Assembly (NCBI GenBank): GCA_963966185.1
Contig: CAWZYM010000189.1
Coordinates: forward strand, 88,419-152,418
Direction: 5' to 3'
Source of the DNA: Rhabditoides inermis
Lineage: Eukaryota > Nematoda > Chromadorea > Rhabditida > Rhabditidae
DNA: 64,000 nucleotides
A program made the translations under genes and the position numbers. The notes below the pieces were generated by a model, which was not told where the DNA came from, made no database searches, and saw only the letters and a program-made list of their open reading frames with translations. Shown here one piece after another: positions 59,462 through 64,000 of the stretch (positions are counted from its first letter, which is position 1; the number at the start of each line of letters is the position of its first letter).

Positions 59462-62400
59462 GGTCAGGTGGCCGAGTGGTTAAGGCGTTGGACTGCTAAT
59501 CCAATGGGATTTTCCCGCGTGAGTTCGAATCTCATCCTGATCGAATGTTTTGCGGTGTTCGTTTCACTGCAGAGATGGTTTCACGCGCGATTCTCGGTGG
59601 ATAGAGTGGAAGACAGGCGTGGGGGTATAGCTCAGGGGTAGAGCGCTCGCTTCGCATGCGAGAAGTCTGGGGTTCAATTCCCCATACCTCCAAATGTTTT
59701 GCTGTCGCCGGAACACGGAGTATTCCCTCTGCTGACCGAATTGAAGCAGCCACAGAGCAGTGGTCAGGTGGCCGAGTGGTTAAGGCGTTGGACTGCTAAT
59801 CCAATGGGATTTTCCCGCGTGAGTTCGAATCTCATCCTGATCGAATGTTTTGCGGTGTTCGTTTCACTGCAGAGATGGTTTCACGCGCGATTCTCGGTGG
59901 ATAGAGTGGAAGACAGGCGTGGGGGTATAGCTCAGGGGTAGAGCGCTCGCTTCGCATGCGAGAAGTCTGGGGTTCAATTCCCCATACCTCCAAATGTTTT
60001 GCTGTCGCCGGAACACGGAGTATTCCCTCTGCTGACCGAATTGAAGCAGCCACAGAGCAGTGGTCAGGTGGCCGAGTGGTTAAGGCGTTGGACTGCTAAT
60101 CCAATGGGATTTTCCCGCGTGAGTTCGAATCTCATCCTGATCGAATGTTTTGCGGTGTTCGTTTCACTGCAGAGATGGTTTCACGCGCGATTCTCGGTGG
60201 ATAGAGTGGAAGACAGGCGTGGGGGTATAGCTCAGGGGTAGAGCGCTCGCTTCGCATGCGAGAAGTCTGGGGTTCAATTCCCCATACCTCCAAATGTTTT
60301 GCTGTCGCCGGAACACGGAGTATTCTTTCTGCTGACCGAATTGAAACAGCCACGGAGCAGTGGTCAGGTGGCCGAGTGGTTAAGGCGTTGGACTGCTAAT
60401 CCAATGGGATTTTCCCGCGTGAGTTCGAATCTCATCCTGATCGAATGTTTTGCGGTGTTCGTTTCACTGCAGAGATGGTTTCACGCGCGATTCTCGGTGG
60501 ATAGAGTGGAAGACAGGCGTGGGGGTATAGCTCAGGGGTAGAGCGCTCGCTTCGCATGCGAGAAGTCTGGGGTTCAATTCCCCATACCTCCAAATGTTTT
60601 GCTGTCGCCGGAACACGGAGTATTCCTTCTGCTGACCGAATTGAAGCAGCCACAGAGCAGTGGTCAGGTGGCCGAGTGGTTAAGGCGTTGGACTGCTAAT
60701 CCAATGGGATTTTCCCGCGTGAGTTCGAATCTCATCCTGATCGAATGTTTTGCGGTGTTCGTTTCACTGCAGAGATGGTTTCACGCGCGATTCTCGGTGG
60801 ATAGAGTGGAAGACAGGCGTGGGGGTATAGCTCAGGGGTAGAGCGCTCGCTTCGCATGCGAGAAGTCTGGAGTTCAATTCCCCATACCTCCAAATGTTTT
60901 GCTGTCGCCGGAACACGGAGTAATCCCTCTGCTGACCGAATTGAAGCAGCCACAGAGCAGTGGTCAGGTGGCCGAGTGGTTAAGGCGTTGGACTGCTAAT
61001 CCAATGGGATTTTCCCGCGTGAGTTCGAATCTCATCCTGATCGAATGTTTTGCGGTGTTCGTTTCACTGCAGAGATGGTTTCACGCGCGATTCTCGGTGG
61101 ATAGAGTGGAAGACAGGCGTGGGGGTATAGCTCAGGGGTAGAGCGCTCGCTTCGCATGCGAGAAGTCTGGGGTTCAATTCCCCATACCTCCAAATGTTTT
61201 GCTGTCGCCGGAACACGGAGTATTCTTTCTGCTGACCGAATTGAAACAGCCACGGAGCAGTGGTCAGGTGGCCGAGTGGTTAAGGCGTTGGACTGCTAAT
61301 CCAATGGGATTTTCCCGCGTGAGTTCGAATCTCATCCTGATCGAATGTTTTGCGGTGTTCGTTTCACTGCAGAGATGGTTTCACGCGCGATTCTCGGTGG
61401 ATAGAGTGGAAGACAGGCGTGGGGGTATAGCTCAGGGGTAGAGCGCTCGCTTCGCATGCGAGAAGTCTGGGGTTCAATTCCCCATACCTCCAAATGTTTT
61501 GCTGTCGCCGGAACACGGAGTATTCCTTCTGCTGACCGAATTGAAGCAGCCACAGAGCAGTGGTCAGGTGGCCGAGTGGTTAAGGCGTTGGACTGCTAAT
61601 CTAATGGGATTTTCCCGCGTGAGTTCGAATCTCATCCTGATCGAATGTTTTGCGGTGTTCGTTTCACTGCAGAGATGGTTTCACGCGCGATTCTCGGTGG
61701 ATAGAGTAGAAGACAGGCGTGGGGGTATAGCTCAGGGGTAGACCGCTCGCTTCGCATGCGAGAAGTCTGGGGTTCAATTCCCCATACCTCCAAATGTTTT
61801 GCTGTCGCCGGAACACGGAGTATTCCCTCTGCTGACCGAATTGAAGCAGTCACAGAGCAGTGGTCAGGTGGCCGAGTGGTTAAGGCGTTGGACTGCTAAT
61901 CCAATGGGATTTTCCCGCGTGAGTTCGAATCTCATCCTGATCGAATGTTTTGCGGTGTTCGTTTCACTGCAGAGATGGTTTCACGCGCGATTCTCGGTGG
62001 ATAGAGTAGAAGACAGGCGTGGGGGTATAGCTCAGGGGTAGACCGCTCGCTTCGCATGCGAGAAGTCTGGGGTTCAATTCCCCATACCTCCAAATGTTTT
62101 GCTGTCGCCGGAACACGGAGTATTCCCTCTGCTGACCGAATTGAAGCAGTCACAGAGCAGTGGTCAGGTGGCCGAGTGGTTAAGGCGTTGGACTGCTAAT
62201 CCAATGGGATTTTCCCGCGTGAGTTCGAATCTCATCCTGATCGAATGTTTTGCGGTGTTCGTTTCACTGCAGAGATGGTTTCACGCGCGATTCTCGGTGG
62301 ATAGAGTAGAAGACAGGCGTGGGGGTATAGCTCAGGGGTAGAGCGCTCGCTTCGCATGCGAGAAGTCTGGGGTTCAATTCCCCATACCTCCAAATGTTTT

Positions 62401-63892
62401 GCTGTCGCCGGAACACGGAGTATTCCCTCTGCTGACCGAATTGAAGCAGTCACATAGCAGTGGTCAGGTGGCCGAGTGGTTAAGGCGTTGGACTGCTAAT
62501 CCAATGGGATTTTCCCGCGTGAGTTCGAATCTCATCCTGATCGAATGTTTTGCGGTGTTCGTTTCACTGCAGAGATGGTTTCACGCGCGATTCTCGGTGG
62601 ATAGAGTGGAAGACAGGCGTGGGGGTATAGCTCAGGGGTAGAGCGCTCGCTTCGCATGCGAGAAGTCTGGGGTTCAATTCCCCATACCTCCAAATGTTTT
62701 GCTGTCGCCGGAACACGGAGTATTCCTTCTGCTGACCGAATTGAAGCAGCCACAGAGCAGTGGTCAGGTGGCCGAGTGGTTGAGGCGTTGGACTGCTAAT
62801 CCAATGGGATCTTCCCGCGTGAGTTCGAATCTCATCCTGATCGAATGTTTTGCGGTGTTCGTTTCACTGCAGAGATGGTTTCACGCGCGATTCTCGGTGG
62901 ATAGAGTGGAAGACAGGCGTATGGGTATAGCTCAGGGGTAGAGCGCTCGCTTCGCATGCGAGAAGTCTGGGGTTCAATTCCCCATACCTCCAAATATTTT
63001 GCTGTCGCCGGAACACGGAGTATTCCCTCTGCTGACCGAATTGAAGCAGCCACAGAGCAGTGGTCAGGTGGCCGAGTGGTTAAGGCGTTGGACTGCTAAT
63101 CCAATGGGATTTTCCCGCGTGAGTTCGAATCTCATCCTGATCGAATGTTTTGCGGTGTTCGTTTCACTGCAGAGATAGTTTCACGCGCGATTCTCGGTGG
63201 ATAGAGTAGAAGACAGGCGTGGGGGTATAGCTCAGGGGTAGAGCGCTCGCTTCGCATGCGAGAAGTCTGGGGTTCAATTCCCCATACCTCCAAATGTTTT
63301 GCTGTCGCCGGAACACGGAGTATTCCTTCTGCTGACCGAATTGAAGCAGCCACAGAGCAGTGGTCAGGTGGCCGAGTGGTTGAGGCGTTGGACTGCTAAT
63401 CCAATGGGATTTTCCCGCGTGAGTTCGAATCTCATCCTGATCGAATGTTTTGCGGTGTTCGTTTCACTGCAGAGATGGTTTCACGCGCGATTCTCGGTGG
63501 ATAGAGTGGAAGACAGGCGTGGGGGTATAGCTCAGGGGTAGAGCGCTCGCTTCGCATGCGAGAAGTCTGGGGTTCAATTCCCCATACCTCCAAATGTTTT
63601 GCTGTCGCCGGAACACGGAGTATTCCCTCTGCTGACCGAATTGAAGCAGCCACAGAGCAGTGGTCAGGTGGCCGAGTGGTTAAGGCGTTGGACTGCTAAT
63701 CCAATGGGATTTTCCCGCGTGAGTTCGAATCTCATCCTGATCGAATGTTTTGCGGTGTTCGTTTCACTGCAGAGATGGTTTCACGCGCGATTCTCGGTGG
63801 ATAGAGTAGAAGACAGGCGTGGGGGTATAGCTCAGGGGTAGACCGCTCGCTTCGCATGCGAGAAGTCTGGGGTTCAATTCCCCATACCTCCA
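59462..63892 (+). tRNA. 15 tRNA-Ser(GCT)/tRNA-Ala(CGC) pairs of array 2
   Basis: Ser genes (82 nt) start at 59462+300k and Ala genes (72 nt) at 59621+300k, k=0-14. Variants: Ser D loop TTGAGGC at 62762 and 63362; Ser anticodon-stem change (TCTAA) at 61562; Ala D-stem mismatch (GACC for GAGC) at 61721, 62021 and 63821; Ala T stem GGAG at 60821; the Ala at 62921 starts ATGGGTA, breaking two acceptor pairs. All Ala copies here read CGC. Confidence 0.93.
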
Positions 63893-63961
63893 AATGTTTT
63901 GCTGTCGCCGGAACACGGAGTATTCCCTCTGCTGACCGAATTGAAGCAGCCACAGAGCAGT

Positions 63962-64000
63962 GGTCAGGTGGCCGAGTGGTTAAGGCGTTGGACTGCTAAT
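63962..64000 (+). tRNA. tRNA-Ser(GCT), cut by the window edge
   Basis: First 39 nt of the next Ser gene (acceptor strand, D arm, anticodon stem and GCT anticodon). Confidence 0.9.

Larger units (their letters stand above)
59402..64000 (+). repeat. tRNA array 2: 15 complete 300-bp Ser/Ala units, continuing past the window
   Basis: Same unit and orientation as array 1. All 15 complete units are exactly 300 bp. The whole array shares variants rare in array 1: GCTGACCG in the leader, GTTTTGCGG after the Ser gene combined with TTCGTTTCAC, CGCGATTCTCGG, and GACAGGCGTGGGGG before the Ala gene. The array runs off the right edge, so its real size is unknown. Confidence 0.97.

Overview
The window comes from a nematode. 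The clearest marker is a complete two-exon major sperm protein gene (127 residues, a family restricted to nematodes) at 1177-1603 (-). Small introns, TTTCAG-type acceptors just upstream of several start codons (compatible with spliced-leader trans-splicing) and short gaps between co-oriented genes agree with this. The species cannot be named from the sequence.

Layout. 1-3060, minus strand: 5' part of a RYBP/YAF2-like gene, a major sperm protein gene and a six-exon homeobox gene with an NK-2-like homeodomain. 3361-31997, plus strand: a 28.6-kb tandem array of a roughly 300-bp unit, each unit carrying one tRNA-Ser(GCT) and one tRNA-Ala(CGC); about 95 complete units. 32650-35840, minus: a secreted CAP/SCP-family gene whose introns hold a tRNA-headed SINE-like element, a small foldback element and a non-LTR reverse-transcriptase fragment, the two retroelements lying on the opposite strand. 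36184-39005: a decayed element with long terminal inverted repeats. 39134-40571, minus: an unrecognised coiled-coil gene. 40816-50709, plus: RNA polymerase III subunit POLR3K/RPC11, an unrecognised multi-pass membrane protein and galactokinase, with 131- and 194-bp gaps that fit a nematode operon. 51470-53284, plus: a small KCTD-like BTB gene with a 1.1-kb polypurine intron. 54410-58765, plus: the ER cargo receptor SURF4. 59402 to the right edge, plus: a second array of the same tRNA unit (15 complete units plus a partial one).

Two things stand out. First, more than 110 Ser(GCT)/Ala(CGC) tRNA pairs behave like a satellite: homogenised within arrays, with higher-order repeats and recurring damaged variants, yet most copies keep full cloverleaves and TTTT terminators. 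The first Ala-type copy has anticodon CCC (Gly codon GGG) on a body that keeps the alanine G3:U70 determinant. Second, in three neighbouring genes (membrane protein, galactokinase, SURF4) at least seven exons are preceded, inside the intron, by an extra copy of their own start, usually with the 3' splice site, so the introns carry decoy acceptors.

The gene models were spliced by eye. Reading phase closes across every junction and the total lengths fit the known families, but transcripts were not available. Simple GA/CT tracts fill many introns and create long spurious reading frames.
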